Below are positions 8,829 to 18,354 of a stretch of DNA of 35,368 bases, piece after piece. The notes beneath the pieces were generated by a model that had not been told where the DNA came from, made no database searches, and saw only the letters and a program-made list of their open reading frames with translations. Numbering within the stretch: the stretch's first letter is position 1; each line of letters opens with the position of its first letter. The stretch is from Gammaproteobacteria bacterium (GTDB lineage: Bacteria > Pseudomonadota > Gammaproteobacteria > Burkholderiales > Sulfuricellaceae), in assembly GCA_018823025.1 (NCBI GenBank), contig JAHJJI010000004.1, positions 1 through 35,368 of the forward strand, written 5' to 3'. Both the position numbers and the translations under genes were made by a program.

Positions 8829-9722
8829 TCAGTCCTGAGTGCTGAGTGCTGAGTGTTGAGCAAGGGCCGACTCAGCACTCGCCATCTCCGGCCAATTGTG
8901 CCACACCGGCTTGCAGCCAGGGGGCAACGCTGGCAAACGGCCCAGATCCATGTAGCTTTCGCCCACACCGTGAAAATCTGAACCGCAGGAAGCCATTAAA
9001 TCGAATTCCTTAGCGTAGTTGGCAAATTGAATGAACTGATTGCCGGTATGGTTGCCCGTCACCACTTCGATCGCCTCACCACCGGCTTCCTTGAAATCGG
9101 CGATCAGGCTGTCCAGATTGGTCCTGCCCAAATCGTAGCGGCCGGGATGAGCGAGCACCGCAATCCCGCCGCTTGCACGTATCCAGCCGATAGCATCGGC
9201 AAAATCGGCCCAGCAGTGCTCCACATAACCCGGCTTACCCTTGACCAGGTATTTTTTGAACACAGTACGAGTATCCTTGACGATGCCCTTTGCCACCAGA
9301 AAGCGGGCAAAGTGAGTGCGGCTGATGATGCCCGGATTGGCGGCATAGGCGTAAGCGCCTTCCAGGCTGCCCGAGATACCGGCCTTTTCCAACCCGGCTG
9401 CGATGCGGATTGCCCGTTCGCCGCGACCGGCACGAATCGCTGCCAGACCATTTCGCAGTGGCTCGTAAGCGGGATCGATGCGCAAACCGACGATGTGAAC
9501 GCTGCGTTTATTCCAGGTTACCGAAATTTCAACGCCATTGACCAACGTAATGCCAGCCTCGACCGCGGCCGCGCGCGCCTCGTCCAGTCCGGCGACATCG
9601 TCATGATCGGTCAACGCCAGCACCCTGACGCCTTGGGCGTCTGCGCGCCGAACCAGCTCGGAAGGGGTGAACAAACCATCGGAAATGGTTGAGTGGCTAT
9701 GCAGGTCAATAACGGAAGACAT
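8829..9722 (-). CDS. rnm: PHP-domain 5'-3' exoribonuclease (RNase AM / YciV)
   Basis: PHP phosphoesterase of 297 aa. Metal-binding motifs are all present: DLHSHSTISDG (residues 6-16), LTDHDD, the HPGRYD block and GSDFHG near the C-terminus. The E. coli homologue (YciV/TrpH, Rnm) trims 5' ends of rRNAs and degrades short RNAs from the 5' end. The first gene of the minus-strand housekeeping run, it diverges from ispZ across an 81-bp gap. Oddity: the last residues, about QHSALSTQD, together with the stop region are encoded by tandem copies of a heptanucleotide also found inside purL, so the native C-terminus has been replaced or extended by repeat DNA. Confidence 0.92.
   Translation of the reverse strand: MSSVIDLHSHSTISDGLFTPSELVRRADAQGVRVLALTDHDDVAGLDEARAAAVEAGITLVNGVEISVTWNKRSVHIVGLRIDPAYEPLRNGLAAIRAGRGERAIRIAAGLEKAGISGSLEGAYAYAANPGIISRTHFARFLVAKGIVKDTRTVFKKYLVKGKPGYVEHCWADFADAIGWIRASGGIAVLAHPGRYDLGRTNLDSLIADFKEAGGEAIEVVTGNHTGNQFIQFANYAKEFDLMASCGSDFHGVGESYMDLGRLPALPPGCKPVWHNWPEMASAESALAQHSALSTQD
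8833..8880. repeat. Heptanucleotide tandem repeat at the 3' end of rnm
   Basis: Four contiguous 7-mers (TCCTGAG, TGCTGAG, TGCTGAG, TGTTGAG) run from 8833 to 8860. An 11-base inverted copy (ACTCAGCACTC) at 8870-8880 can pair with the array to form a hairpin. On the coding (minus) strand the array encodes the C-terminal residues of Rnm just before its TGA. The same array, also starting with TCCTGAG, is at 14780-14807 in purL. Confidence 0.9.
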
Positions 9723-9803
9723 TTATGGCAGGCTTGTTAAAACAACCCGAATCATAGCAAAATACGGGTCTCGATGAAATGATGCGTAATCCGACCAGCC
9801 CTG

Positions 9804-10346
9804 ATGAAATTCCTTTTCGACCTGTTTCCCATCATCCTGTTTTTTGCCGCCTACAAATTCTATGGCATTTTCACCGCCACTGCGGTAGCCATCGGCGCGA
9901 CATTTGCCCAGATCGCCTGGGTCTGGTTCCGCCATCGCAAGATTGACAAGATGCTGTGGATCAGCCTGGCGATCATTACGGTATTCGGCGGCGCGACCCT
10001 ACTCCTGCATGACGAGACTTTCATCAAGTGGAAACCGACCGTACTCTACTGGCTGTTCGCCAGCGTGCTGCTGATCAGCCAGATCGCCTTCAGGAAGAAC
10101 CTGATTAAAGCCATGATGGGAAAGCAGATGGTTCTGCCGGAAAATATCTGGAACAGGTTGAATCTGGGCTGGGCCAGCTTTTTCACGGTAGTCGGATTCG
10201 TCAACCTGTACGTGGCTTTCAACTTTTCTACCGACACCTGGGTCAACTTCAAATTGTTCGGCATCCTTGGGCTGATGCTGGTATTTGTCCTCGGACAAGG
10301 CTTGTTGCTGGCAAAATACATTGAAGAAGACAAGGATGCCCAGTAA
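9804..10346 (+). CDS. ispZ: Inner-membrane septation protein IspZ/YciB
   Basis: Integral membrane protein of 180 aa with about five hydrophobic segments (around residues 5-24, 27-45, 52-69, 77-95 and 125-172). The N-terminus [18 protein letters not shown] is the family hallmark, and the motifs [10 protein letters not shown] and LNLGWASFF are conserved. YciB/IspZ helps keep the cell envelope intact and has been linked to septation. It opens a plus-strand group with yciI and bolA, divergent from rnm. The stop and the next ATG share one base (TAATG). No clear Shine-Dalgarno is visible. Confidence 0.95.
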   Translation: MKFLFDLFPIILFFAAYKFYGIFTATAVAIGATFAQIAWVWFRHRKIDKMLWISLAIITVFGGATLLLHDETFIKWKPTVLYWLFASVLLISQIAFRKNLIKAMMGKQMVLPENIWNRLNLGWASFFTVVGFVNLYVAFNFSTDTWVNFKLFGILGLMLVFVLGQGLLLAKYIEEDKDAQ

Positions 10347-10648
10347 TGCTGTATGCCATTATCGGCGATGACGCACTGGACAGCCTGGAAAAACGCCTGG
10401 CCGCCCGCCCTGCACACCTCGCCCGACTGGATGCCTTGCAACAAGATGGGCGACTATTGCTGGCAGGCCCATTTCCCGCGATCGACAGCCCGAACCCAGG
10501 CCCAGCCGGCTTCTCCGGTAGCCTGATCGTGGCCGAATTCGAATCTCTGGAAGCTGCGCGCACCTGGGCCGAGACCGACTCTTACGTCTCGGCCGGGGTT
10601 TTCTCACGAGTTACTGTTAAACCATTCAAGAAAGTACTGCCTGCATGA
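10346..10648 (+). CDS. yciI: YciI family protein
   Basis: Small ferredoxin-like-fold protein (100 aa) of the YciI/YCII family. Seen: the N-terminal strand MLYAIIGDD, the [22 protein letters not shown] segment with the conserved His24 and Asp28, and [16 protein letters not shown] with the conserved Asp. The biochemical role is not settled. Start and stop overlap both neighbours (TAATG before, ATGA after), so it is translationally coupled between ispZ and bolA, the usual arrangement in this group. Confidence 0.92.
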   Translation: MLYAIIGDDALDSLEKRLAARPAHLARLDALQQDGRLLLAGPFPAIDSPNPGPAGFSGSLIVAEFESLEAARTWAETDSYVSAGVFSRVTVKPFKKVLPA

Positions 10649-10908
10649 GCACACCTGAAAAAATTCGTGAACGACTCGCCCCGCTTTCCCCGGAACGTCT
10701 GGAAATCGAAGATGAAAGTGCCCGGCATGCCGGCCATGAAGGCGCCAAGGGTGGCGGCGGACACTACCGTCTGACTATCGTTTCACCCCAGTTCGCCGAC
10801 AAATCTCTGATTGCCAGACACCGCATGATCAACGAGTTGCTTGGAGAAATGTTGCAAAATGAGATTCACGCCATCAGCATAAAAGCGTACACTCCCGGCG
10901 AGAATTAA
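10645..10908 (+). CDS. bolA: BolA family protein
   Basis: An 87-aa BolA-fold protein. The invariant His lies in [11 protein letters not shown] at about residue 41, and the helix with [13 protein letters not shown] and the final strand [11 protein letters not shown] match the family. BolA proteins act with monothiol glutaredoxins in iron-sulfur cluster handling and as morphology or stress regulators. It overlaps yciI by 4 bases. The IbaG-like branch is an alternative, but the N-terminal helix and linkage to yciI favour BolA. Confidence 0.92.
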   Translation: MSTPEKIRERLAPLSPERLEIEDESARHAGHEGAKGGGGHYRLTIVSPQFADKSLIARHRMINELLGEMLQNEIHAISIKAYTPGEN

Positions 10909-10921
10909 AAATTAAATAGGC

Positions 10922-10927
10922 TATAAT
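10922..10927 (+). promoter_or_regulatory. Candidate -10 element for the parvulin gene
   Basis: A perfect TATAAT lies in the AT-rich gap after bolA, about 40 bases before the preferred start of the next gene. No convincing -35 box sits 16-18 bases upstream, so this is tentative; the gene may also be read through from bolA. Confidence 0.4.
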
Positions 10928-10965
10928 CAACCTTCTACGCTTTTTTAACCATAAGGATGTTATTG

Positions 10966-11823
10966 ATGTTTTCATACAAATCCAGAATTCTTGCAGTTTC
11001 TATCGGCAGCATGCTCACCCTCGCCTCCTGCAATGCTCAGGATGGCGACAAAACCGCCGCGGCACCCGCTATCAGCGCTACCGCCCCCATTGCCACGGTA
11101 AACGGAGCACAGATCAGCCAGGCACGTTTCAACTTCCTGCTCCAGCAATCCCAGCAGCAGGGCCAGCCAGATTCCCCTGAAGTGCGGAAAAATATTCGTG
11201 AAAAACTGATCATTGAGGAAGTCGTTTCCCAGGAAGCGCTCAAGAAGGGTATGGACAAATCGGCCGAGGTAAACACCCAGATCGACCTCGCTCGGCAGAC
11301 CATTCTGATCCGCGCCTACCTGCAGGACTACATCAAGAATAATCCCATCGGCGATGATGTGTTGAAAGCCGATTACGACAAAATCAAGTCCCAGATGGGC
11401 GACAAGGAATACCACGCGCGCCACATCCTGGTGGAAAAAGAAGCCGATGCAAAAGACATCATTGCCAAGCTGAAAAAAGGCGAGAAATTCGAGAAGCTGG
11501 CTGAAAAATCGAAAGATCCGGGCTCAAAGGCTAAGGGTGGCGATCTGGGATGGGCCGCCCCGGCCAATTTCGTGCCGGAATTCAGCGAAGCCATGACCAA
11601 GCTGCAAAAAGGTCAGTACACCACTGAACCCGTGAAGAGCCAGTTCGGCTACCATATCATCAAGCTCGAGGACTCACGCACGATGCAGGCGCCACCCTTC
11701 GATGAGGTGAAGCAGAACCTGCGTCAGCGCGCGCAACAGCAGCAAATCGACAAGATGATCTCCGACTTGCGCGCCAAGGCCAAGATTGAAGAAACGACGG
11801 AAGCGGCAGCTGCTAAAAAGTAA
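10966..11823 (+). CDS. PpiC-type peptidyl-prolyl isomerase lipoprotein
   Basis: Predicted periplasmic foldase, 285 aa from the preferred start. The N-terminus is a lipoprotein signal with lipobox LASC (Cys22). A SurA-like N-terminal helical region covers about 40-135 (INGAQISQARFNFLL-type block), and a single parvulin domain covers about 142-240 with HARHILVE, GGDLGW and SQFGYHIIKLED. A basic, Ala-rich tail follows. The ATG at 10966 is chosen because AAGGA (10953-10957) is 8 bases before it; the upstream ATG at 10957 overlaps that site. PrsA/PpiD-like outer-membrane protein folding is the likely role. Transcription ends at the hairpin after the stop. Confidence 0.93.
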   Translation: MFSYKSRILAVSIGSMLTLASCNAQDGDKTAAAPAISATAPIATVNGAQISQARFNFLLQQSQQQGQPDSPEVRKNIREKLIIEEVVSQEALKKGMDKSAEVNTQIDLARQTILIRAYLQDYIKNNPIGDDVLKADYDKIKSQMGDKEYHARHILVEKEADAKDIIAKLKKGEKFEKLAEKSKDPGSKAKGGDLGWAAPANFVPEFSEAMTKLQKGQYTTEPVKSQFGYHIIKLEDSRTMQAPPFDEVKQNLRQRAQQQQIDKMISDLRAKAKIEETTEAAAAKK

Positions 11824-11843
11824 CGTGGCAAGTACCACAACAA

Positions 11844-11877
11844 TGAACAAGGGCGCCACTGGCGCCCTTGTTCATTT
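11844..11877. terminator. Strong, probably bidirectional terminator between the parvulin gene and purL
   Basis: A perfect 14-bp stem (TGAACAAGGGCGCC / GGCGCCCTTGTTCA) closes a 3-base loop and is followed by TTTC. It is 20 bases after the plus-strand stop and 15 bases beyond the purL stop on the other strand. A-rich sequence before the stem gives U-rich RNA in the minus direction too, so it may serve both convergent genes. Confidence 0.88.
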
Positions 11878-11892
11878 CAGAACCAGCAGAGA

Positions 11893-14800
11893 TTACCCCA
11901 CCCATTTCCTCGCATTGCGGAACATCCGCATCCACGGCCCATCCTCACTCCATTCGGCGGGATGCCAGGAATGCTGCACGGCGCGGAAGACTCGCTCTGG
12001 GTGCGGCATCATGATGGTGAAGCGCCCGTCCGGCGTGGTCAGGCCGGTGATGCCCCGGGGTGAGCTATTCGGGTTGGCCGGATAACCTCCGGTCGGCTGA
12101 CCGCGATTGTCGACGTAGCGCAGTGCCACCTGAGCCGAATTCATCTGCTGCACGCTACCGAATTCGGCGTAACCCTCGCCGTGCGCCACAACGATCGGCA
12201 TGCGGCTGCCGGCCATGCCATCGAGGAACAAGGATGGGCTTGGGGTCACTTCCACCATGACGAAGCGCGCCTCGAACTGCTCCGACTTGTTACGCACGAA
12301 ATGTGGCCAGCTTTCCGCGCCGGGAATGATGGTGTGAAGATTGCTCATCATCTGGCAACCGTTGCACACGCCCAGGGCGAAAGTGTCGCTGCGCTGGAAG
12401 AACGCCTCGAACTCGTCTCTGGCACGGGCATTGAACAGGATCGACTTGGCCCAGCCCTCCCCTGCGCCGAGCACGTCGCCGAAGGAAAAACCGCCGCAGG
12501 CGGCAAGGCCGTGAAAGTCCTTGAAGGCAACGCGTCCTTCAATGACGTCGCTCATGTGCACGTCCACCGCCTCGAAACCAGCGCGGTCGAAGGCGGCGCC
12601 CATTTCCACCTGGCCATTGACGCCCTGCTCACGCAGGATCGCCATGCGTGGACGGCTACCTTTGGCAATGAACGGCACAGCGATGTTGTCATCGAGATCG
12701 AAGCTCAAGGCCGCATGCAGGCCAGGGGCACCGGCATCCAGAATGCTTTCGTATTCCTGCTGTGCGCACGCCGGGTTATCGCGTAAGGATTGCATCCGGC
12801 TGGTGGTTTCCGACCAGGTGCGCTGCAGCTCAATGCGCGGCATACCCAGGATTTCCTTGTTGTTGCGCTGGATGACCAGGCGGTCATCCCGATTCAGCGT
12901 GCCAATGATGTGCAACTCGCCGCGCAGGCCGGTGGCGAAAAACGCTTCCATCACGGCAGCCGTATCGCTACGCTTCACCTGCAGCATCGCGCCCAGTTCC
13001 TCGTTGAACAACACACCGAAGATGCGATCGGTGTAGCCACCAGGCGGCACTACCGGTTCTTTCCCACTCAGCTCGGCGTCACTGCGGATGCGGTCAAGGC
13101 ACAATTCGTCCAGATCGACCGTCACGCCGCAATGCCCGGCGAACATCATCTCGCACAGGGTGACAAACAGTCCGCCATCGGAACGGTCATGATAGGCAAG
13201 GATGCGTCCATCCGCATTGAGACTCTGCACCGTATCGAAAAACCCCTTGAGCTGCGCTGCACTCACTACATCCGGTGCATCATTGCCGGTTTGCTTGTAA
13301 ACCTGCGCCAGTGCCGAACCACCCAGCCGGTTTTTTCCCTGGCCGAGGTCGATCAGGATCAGATCGGTGTCGCCCGCATCGCTACGCAATTCAGGCGTCA
13401 GTGTCTGGCGCGCATCGACACAGGGTGCGAAGGCAGAAATGATCAGCGACAGCGGCGCAGTGACTTCCTTCCTTAAACCACCCTCCTCCCACACCGTCTT
13501 CATCGACATCGAATCCTTGCCCACCGGGATGCTGATGCCCAGTTCCGGGCACAGTTCCATGCCGACCGCGCGTACCGTGTCGTAGAGCGCAGCGTCCTCT
13601 CCGGGGTGGCCGGCCGGCGCCATCCAGTTGGCTGACAGCTTGATGTCGCCGATATCGGCGATGCGTGCCGCAACGATATTGGTGATGGCCTCGCCGATAG
13701 CCATGCGCCCGGAGGCAGCCGGATCGATCAGCGCCAGCGGCGTACGCTCGCCCATGGCAAAGGCTTCGCCACGATATTCCTCGAATCCCGCCAGCGTCAC
13801 CGCCACATCCGCCACCGGGATTTGCCACGGACCGACAAACTGGTCGCGGGCTGTCATGCCGCCGACGGTGCGGTCGCCGATGGCGATCAGGAAGGTCTTG
13901 TCCGCCACCGCCGGCAGGCGCAGCACGCGCAGCGCCGCCTCGTTGAGGTCGATTCCACTTATCTCGAAAGCCGGCAGTTCCCGGGCCAGATGCACGACAT
14001 TGCGAGTCATCTTCGGTGGCTTGCCGAGCAGTACCGATAGATCCATGTCGATCGGCTTGTTATTGAAATAGCTGTCCTCGAGTATCAGTCGCTGTTCAAC
14101 CGTTGCCTCGCCGACTACAGCGTAGAGGCAGCGCTCGCGTTGGCAAATCGCCTCGAACTGCGGAAAATCCTCCGGCTTGACGGCGAGCACATAGCGCTCT
14201 TGCGCCTCGTTGCTCCAGATTTGCATCGGCGACATGCCCAGCTCTTCGTTGCGGATGGCGCGCAGTTTGAAGATGCCGCCACGTTTGGAGTCGTTGACCA
14301 GTTCCGGCAGGGCGTTGGACAGCCCGCCCGCGCCGATATCGTGAATTGAGATAATCGGGTTCTGATCGGCCAGTTGCCAGCAGCGGTCGATCACCTCCTG
14401 GGCACGACGCTGCATTTCCGGGTTGCCGCGCTGCACCGAGTCGAAGTCGAGGTTTTCGGCATTCGCACCAGTGTCCATGCTCGATGCCGCTCCGCCGCCA
14501 AGGCCGATCAGCATGGCCGGGCCGCCAAGCTGGATAATCAGCGCGCCCGGCGTGATCTGGTGTTTCTCGGCATGGCGCGCGGAGATGTTGCCGACACCGC
14601 CGGCGAGCATGATCGGCTTGTGGTAGCCGCGCATTTCCCCGGCCACCTGTTCTTCGTAGGTGCGGAAATAGCCGGCCAGGTTGGGGCGGCCGAATTCGTT
14701 GTTGAAGGCGGCGCCTCCGATCGGCCCTTCGAGCATGATCTGAAGCGCCGAAGCGATGCGGCCCGGCTTGCCATAGGAGTCCTGAGTGCTGAGTCCTGAG

Positions 14801-15879
14801 TGCTGAGTTTCAGTGTTTTTGTAATGCTCCCACGGCTGCTTGAATCCGGGAATATTCAGATTAGACACCGAAAAACCGGAAAGTCCCGCTTTCGGCCTGG
14901 AGCCACGACCAGTTGCGCCTTCGTCGCGGATTTCACCGCCCGAGCCCGTGGCTGCGCCAGGAAACGGCGAAATCGCGGTAGGGTGGTTGTGGGTCTCCAC
15001 CTTCATCAGTATCTGCGCGTCGTCCTCGACGTAGCCATATTTTGCACCTGCGCCTGGATAGAAGCGCTTAACCTTGAATCCCTCGATGATCGAGGAGTTG
15101 TCGGAATAAGCCACCACCGTGCCGCGCGGGCTTTTTTCGTGGGTATTGCGGATCATGCCGAAGAGGGATTTGTCCTGCTTTTCGCCGTCGATCACCCAGT
15201 CCGCGTTGAAAATCTTGTGGCGGCAGTGCTCGGAATTGGCCTGAGCGAACATCATCAGTTCGACATCGGTCGGGTTACGACCGATACGAATGAAGTTCTC
15301 CACCAGGTATTCAATTTCGTCCGGCGACAACGCCAGCCCCATTTCTCGGTTGGCACGTTCCAGCGCGTCCTTGCCCTGCCCCAGGATATCCACAGTACTG
15401 AATGGCGCCGGATCGAAGTGGCGGAACAGCTTTTCAGCATCGTCGAAATCGGCCAGCACCACTTCCGTCATGCGGTCGTGTATCAGCGGCAGCAGCACTT
15501 GCTTTTCCTGCTGGGTCAGAGATGTGCCGTCGGCTTTCTGTGCGTAGAACGCCACCCCCCGCTCAAGGCGTTCAACTGCCTCCAGCGCGCAATGACTGGC
15601 GATGTCGGTGGCCTTCGACGACCACGGCGAAATCGTGCCCAGTCGCGGCACCATCAGGAACAGTTCGCCCTGCGGTTCTTCCACCGGGGATGCGGGACCA
15701 TAGGTGAGGATCTTCTCCAGCAGCAACAATTCCTGCGCTTCCAGCACACGGCGGGTGGCGGCGAAATGCCAGTATTCGGCGTGGACATGGGAGATAGCAG
15801 GCGCAACATCGCGCAGGCCCTGCATCAGTTTTTCGAGACGAAAAGAGGAAAGGGCGTTGCCGCCGCGCAGTTTGAGCAT
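11893..15879 (-). CDS. purL: Phosphoribosylformylglycinamidine synthase (large, fused form)
   Basis: Fourth step of purine synthesis: FGAR + Gln + ATP to FGAM. The 1328-aa protein has the N-terminal PurS-like and linker domains (to about residue 210), two AIRS-like halves ([20 protein letters not shown] near 293-312 is the ATP/metal block), and a C-terminal class I glutaminase domain. That domain has Cys1172 in GVCNGCQM, with His1293 and Glu1295 in PHPER. All catalytic residues are present. Unusual: residues about 352-368, between PWE and YGKP, are an in-frame insert containing heptanucleotide-repeat DNA; related enzymes have only a few residues here. AGGG precedes the ATG. A TATGAT box lies in the 54-bp gap upstream, without a clear -35. 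Confidence 0.97.
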   Translation of the reverse strand: MLKLRGGNALSSFRLEKLMQGLRDVAPAISHVHAEYWHFAATRRVLEAQELLLLEKILTYGPASPVEEPQGELFLMVPRLGTISPWSSKATDIASHCALEAVERLERGVAFYAQKADGTSLTQQEKQVLLPLIHDRMTEVVLADFDDAEKLFRHFDPAPFSTVDILGQGKDALERANREMGLALSPDEIEYLVENFIRIGRNPTDVELMMFAQANSEHCRHKIFNADWVIDGEKQDKSLFGMIRNTHEKSPRGTVVAYSDNSSIIEGFKVKRFYPGAGAKYGYVEDDAQILMKVETHNHPTAISPFPGAATGSGGEIRDEGATGRGSRPKAGLSGFSVSNLNIPGFKQPWEHYKNTETQHSGLSTQDSYGKPGRIASALQIMLEGPIGGAAFNNEFGRPNLAGYFRTYEEQVAGEMRGYHKPIMLAGGVGNISARHAEKHQITPGALIIQLGGPAMLIGLGGGAASSMDTGANAENLDFDSVQRGNPEMQRRAQEVIDRCWQLADQNPIISIHDIGAGGLSNALPELVNDSKRGGIFKLRAIRNEELGMSPMQIWSNEAQERYVLAVKPEDFPQFEAICQRERCLYAVVGEATVEQRLILEDSYFNNKPIDMDLSVLLGKPPKMTRNVVHLARELPAFEISGIDLNEAALRVLRLPAVADKTFLIAIGDRTVGGMTARDQFVGPWQIPVADVAVTLAGFEEYRGEAFAMGERTPLALIDPAASGRMAIGEAITNIVAARIADIGDIKLSANWMAPAGHPGEDAALYDTVRAVGMELCPELGISIPVGKDSMSMKTVWEEGGLRKEVTAPLSLIISAFAPCVDARQTLTPELRSDAGDTDLILIDLGQGKNRLGGSALAQVYKQTGNDAPDVVSAAQLKGFFDTVQSLNADGRILAYHDRSDGGLFVTLCEMMFAGHCGVTVDLDELCLDRIRSDAELSGKEPVVPPGGYTDRIFGVLFNEELGAMLQVKRSDTAAVMEAFFATGLRGELHIIGTLNRDDRLVIQRNNKEILGMPRIELQRTWSETTSRMQSLRDNPACAQQEYESILDAGAPGLHAALSFDLDDNIAVPFIAKGSRPRMAILREQGVNGQVEMGAAFDRAGFEAVDVHMSDVIEGRVAFKDFHGLAACGGFSFGDVLGAGEGWAKSILFNARARDEFEAFFQRSDTFALGVCNGCQMMSNLHTIIPGAESWPHFVRNKSEQFEARFVMVEVTPSPSLFLDGMAGSRMPIVVAHGEGYAEFGSVQQMNSAQVALRYVDNRGQPTGGYPANPNSSPRGITGLTTPDGRFTIMMPHPERVFRAVQHSWHPAEWSEDGPWMRMFRNARKWVG
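14780..14807. repeat. Heptanucleotide tandem repeat inside purL
   Basis: Four perfect contiguous 7-mers alternate TCCTGAG, TGCTGAG, TCCTGAG, TGCTGAG. On the purL coding strand they are translated as part of [10 protein letters not shown] (about residues 359-368). The array, with flanking bases, makes up an insert of about 14-15 codons relative to what I know of PurL proteins. The same unit and the same encoded peptide occur at the end of rnm (8833-8860). Confidence 0.92.
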
Positions 15880-15933
15880 AACTACCCTGAGTGACTAAAG
15901 GTCAAAGAGCAAATCATACCCGAAAACAACCTT

Positions 15934-17586
15934 CTAATGCTTACCGCGTGCCAGTACCACTCGGTTGCGACCAGCGTGCTTAGCCTCATACAGCGCCTTG
16001 TCCGCAGAATCCCCAAGCTTGATCGCATCCTCGAAATGCGCAACATCAGCGATGCCGCAACTGAATGTAGCGGAAAACTCATTTCCCTCTACCAAGTGGC
16101 TCAACCGGGAAAAAGCCTCCCGCAGTTCATCCATGACTTTGATAGCCGTTGGGCCATCCGTATTGCTCATGATGACAGCGAATTCCTCGCCTCCATAGCG
16201 GCCGACCACGTCAGTCTCGCGCAAGCGTTGCTTCAACAAACGTGACAGGCTCTTGATCACTCTATCCCCGACTGGATGGCCATAGGTATCGTTCACTTTC
16301 TTGAAATAATCAATATCTACCATGGCATAGCTTAACGGGGTCCTCTGTCTTTTTGCACGCGCCACCTCTCTCTCCAGTTGATCCTTGATCGCGGTATGGT
16401 TAAGCAATCCGGTCAGACTGTCGCGAACCATGAAAGAACGCAACATTCGGGAACGCTGGATACGTGTTGCTATTGAGGAAACCAGGTGCTCCGCCTTGAT
16501 CGGCTTGGTGAGAAAATCATCACCGCCCAGGCTCATCGCAGACAATTGCTTGTCCATGTCTTTTTCGGCAGACAGATAGACTATGGGAATACTGACAAAC
16601 GCCTCCAATTGACGAATCACTCCGGCCAATTCCATCCCGTTGCATTCCGGCATGTAAATATCCATCAGGATCAGATCCGGGGCAAATTCCCGCAGCGCCT
16701 CCATCACCTCCATGGGCTGGTTCACCACTTTAACAGTCATGCCAGCCTGCTCCAGAATGGCGGCATGATAGTTGGCCATCGAAACCGAGTCGTCAACGAT
16801 CAATATTCGGTTGGGCTCCGGCGGCATGATGGAACTCAGCTCATCGAGCTTGTCGACAAGAACGCCGATATTGACGGGCTTCGAAAAATAAGCACGCCCG
16901 CCGGTGCGAACCGCCTCAAGACGGGCTGTTATGTCGTCCAGCGCGGAGAGATATAACACTGGAACCAGCGTAGCCCGACCCTGTTGGACTTCCCTCATGG
17001 CGTTAATCCCGCCCATCTGGTCACCTGGAAACCCGATATCCATGATAACCAGCACTTTCAGGGTGGTTTTCATGGCCAGCAGGAATTCGTCAAGACGGTT
17101 GAAAATACGCACCTGATAGCCAAAATAGCTTAATTGCAGAGCAAGCTCTCCTGCCAGTTCCACATCATCTTCAACAAGGTAAAGAAGCTTGGCGGCTTCG
17201 ACAGGCGCTGGAGAAGTTGCCATGAAATCAGGCGGGGCATACGCCGGGGTATCCGCACTTGAAGCAGCTTGTCTCAACCCCGAAATTTGCCGGCGAAAAA
17301 CAGCGAATTCTTCATCATTCGGCGGCGATTTCCGGGTTACGATATTTTTAAGGCCCTCTTCCAGAACACGTGCGACACGAGTAAGTTCGGTAAAGCCGAA
17401 AGTTGCGCCGGAGCCGGACAGGCTATGCACCATGCGGTGAAGCGTATGCAAGGTTTCCTCATCCAGACTGGACTGATAGGCCGCACAGGTTTTCTCGACT
17501 TGTTGGATTTTTTCCGGCAATTGCAACGCATAGGCCTCGCGCAGCACCCGCATCTTTTCCTGCAACTCTTCTGCGGGATTAGCCAT
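15934..17586 (-). CDS. Hpt-REC-REC-GGDEF diguanylate cyclase
   Basis: Output protein of the phosphorelay, 550 aa. Domains: Hpt (about 1-105, phospho-His54 in [11 protein letters not shown]), receiver 1 (about 134-250, Asp183 in MDIGFPG), receiver 2 (about 270-380, Asp309 in LMDIYMP, KPIK lysine) and GGDEF (about 388-550). The active site is GGEEF (465-469) and the RETD inhibitory I-site is 456-459, so it probably makes c-di-GMP and is product-inhibited. The ATG at 17586 is preferred: upstream in-frame codons lie in the previous gene, and the start overlaps that gene's stop by 8 bp. It is the last gene of the signalling cluster, on the same strand as purL. It resembles PleD-like proteins with an added Hpt. 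Confidence 0.92.
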   Translation of the reverse strand: MANPAEELQEKMRVLREAYALQLPEKIQQVEKTCAAYQSSLDEETLHTLHRMVHSLSGSGATFGFTELTRVARVLEEGLKNIVTRKSPPNDEEFAVFRRQISGLRQAASSADTPAYAPPDFMATSPAPVEAAKLLYLVEDDVELAGELALQLSYFGYQVRIFNRLDEFLLAMKTTLKVLVIMDIGFPGDQMGGINAMREVQQGRATLVPVLYLSALDDITARLEAVRTGGRAYFSKPVNIGVLVDKLDELSSIMPPEPNRILIVDDSVSMANYHAAILEQAGMTVKVVNQPMEVMEALREFAPDLILMDIYMPECNGMELAGVIRQLEAFVSIPIVYLSAEKDMDKQLSAMSLGGDDFLTKPIKAEHLVSSIATRIQRSRMLRSFMVRDSLTGLLNHTAIKDQLEREVARAKRQRTPLSYAMVDIDYFKKVNDTYGHPVGDRVIKSLSRLLKQRLRETDVVGRYGGEEFAVIMSNTDGPTAIKVMDELREAFSRLSHLVEGNEFSATFSCGIADVAHFEDAIKLGDSADKALYEAKHAGRNRVVLARGKH

Positions 17587-17968
17587 GGCAGCTCGCCCAG
17601 ATCTCTTCCACTCTGCTCGCCAAAGCCATCGGATCAAACGGTTTTGGAATCACGTCCACCGCACCGAGTTCCTTGTACTGCGCGACTTCGCTCGGCTGCA
17701 CCTTGGCGGTCATGAAGGCGACCGGGGTCGATGCAGTTTGGGGTAAGCCACGCAGCATCTTGAGCGTGGTCGGTCCATCCATCCCCGGCATCATCACATC
17801 CAGCAAAATAAATTGCGGCTGAAATGCAGGTGCGCGTGCTATCGCCTCATCACCCGAACTGCATACTTCCACGGTAAAACCACCCAGAGTTTCCAGGGCA
17901 AGCCGCGCCACCATCTGGATATCCGGCTCATCTTCCACATACAGTATCCGAGTTAATTTATCCGCCAT
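17579..17968 (-). CDS. Stand-alone response regulator receiver
   Basis: A 129-aa CheY-like protein with only a receiver domain. Seen: [12 protein letters not shown] (acidic pair near residue 12), phospho-acceptor Asp in [13 protein letters not shown] at about 58, the AFMTAK switch threonine, and VIPKPFD with the conserved lysine. It has no DNA-binding or enzymatic output, so it should pass phosphate on or bind a partner. It lies one base after the other receiver gene and overlaps the Hpt-REC-REC-GGDEF gene, so the histidine kinase and that Hpt are its obvious partners. Confidence 0.93.
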   Translation of the reverse strand: MADKLTRILYVEDEPDIQMVARLALETLGGFTVEVCSSGDEAIARAPAFQPQFILLDVMMPGMDGPTTLKMLRGLPQTASTPVAFMTAKVQPSEVAQYKELGAVDVIPKPFDPMALASRVEEIWASCHG

Positions 17969-17969
17969 G

Positions 17970-18353
17970 TCATGCCTTTCCAGTTATGCATTCCAAAACC
18001 TTGTCCAGTACGCGAGCTGCATTGAATGGCTTGACCACAAAACCCGCTGCGCCTTTCTTGATTGCTTCGGTCACCTTGTCCATGGTTGCCTCCGCACTAA
18101 CCATGATGATTTTTATTTCCGGCTGCGCCTGCCGGATCGCTTCCAGCGCCTGCAGACCATCCATTTTCGGCATCTGGATATCCAGCAGTACCAGCTTTGG
18201 CTTGAGTCTGGCGCACAGTGCAACGGCATCCTCACCGTTGGACGCCTCACCTACCACCGAATAATCCTCGCTGCGCAGAATAGCCTTCAGCATCTCCCTC
18301 ATCAGGTTGTCGTCATCCACCACCACAACCGAGGTGTTCCTGGGTGAACCCAT
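17970..18353 (-). CDS. Stand-alone CheY-like response regulator
   Basis: Receiver-only protein of 127 aa. The acidic pocket is VVVVDDDN (residues 9-16), the phospho-Asp is in LVLLDIQMPKMDG at about 60, the switch region is IIMVSAEA, and the lysine is in FVVKPFN. The C-terminus ends right after the last helix. It is placed between the hybrid kinase (TAG, one base, ATG) and the second receiver, so all four genes are clearly one transcript. Its sequence differs from the other stand-alone receiver, which suggests separate partners rather than a recent duplication. Confidence 0.93.
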   Translation of the reverse strand: MGSPRNTSVVVVDDDNLMREMLKAILRSEDYSVVGEASNGEDAVALCARLKPKLVLLDIQMPKMDGLQALEAIRQAQPEIKIIMVSAEATMDKVTEAIKKGAAGFVVKPFNAARVLDKVLECITGKA

Positions 18354-18354
18354 C

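Noticed and set aside
14780-14807. Heptamer arrays as a CRISPR array
   Set aside because: The units are 7 bp, directly adjacent without spacers, and no cas gene is present.
14800-15894. Long plus-strand open frame (364 codons) opposite the 5' part of purL
   Set aside because: It is antisense to the well-conserved N-terminal region of PurL, has no recognisable domain and a Cys/Arg/His-rich shadow composition, and also crosses the heptamer array.
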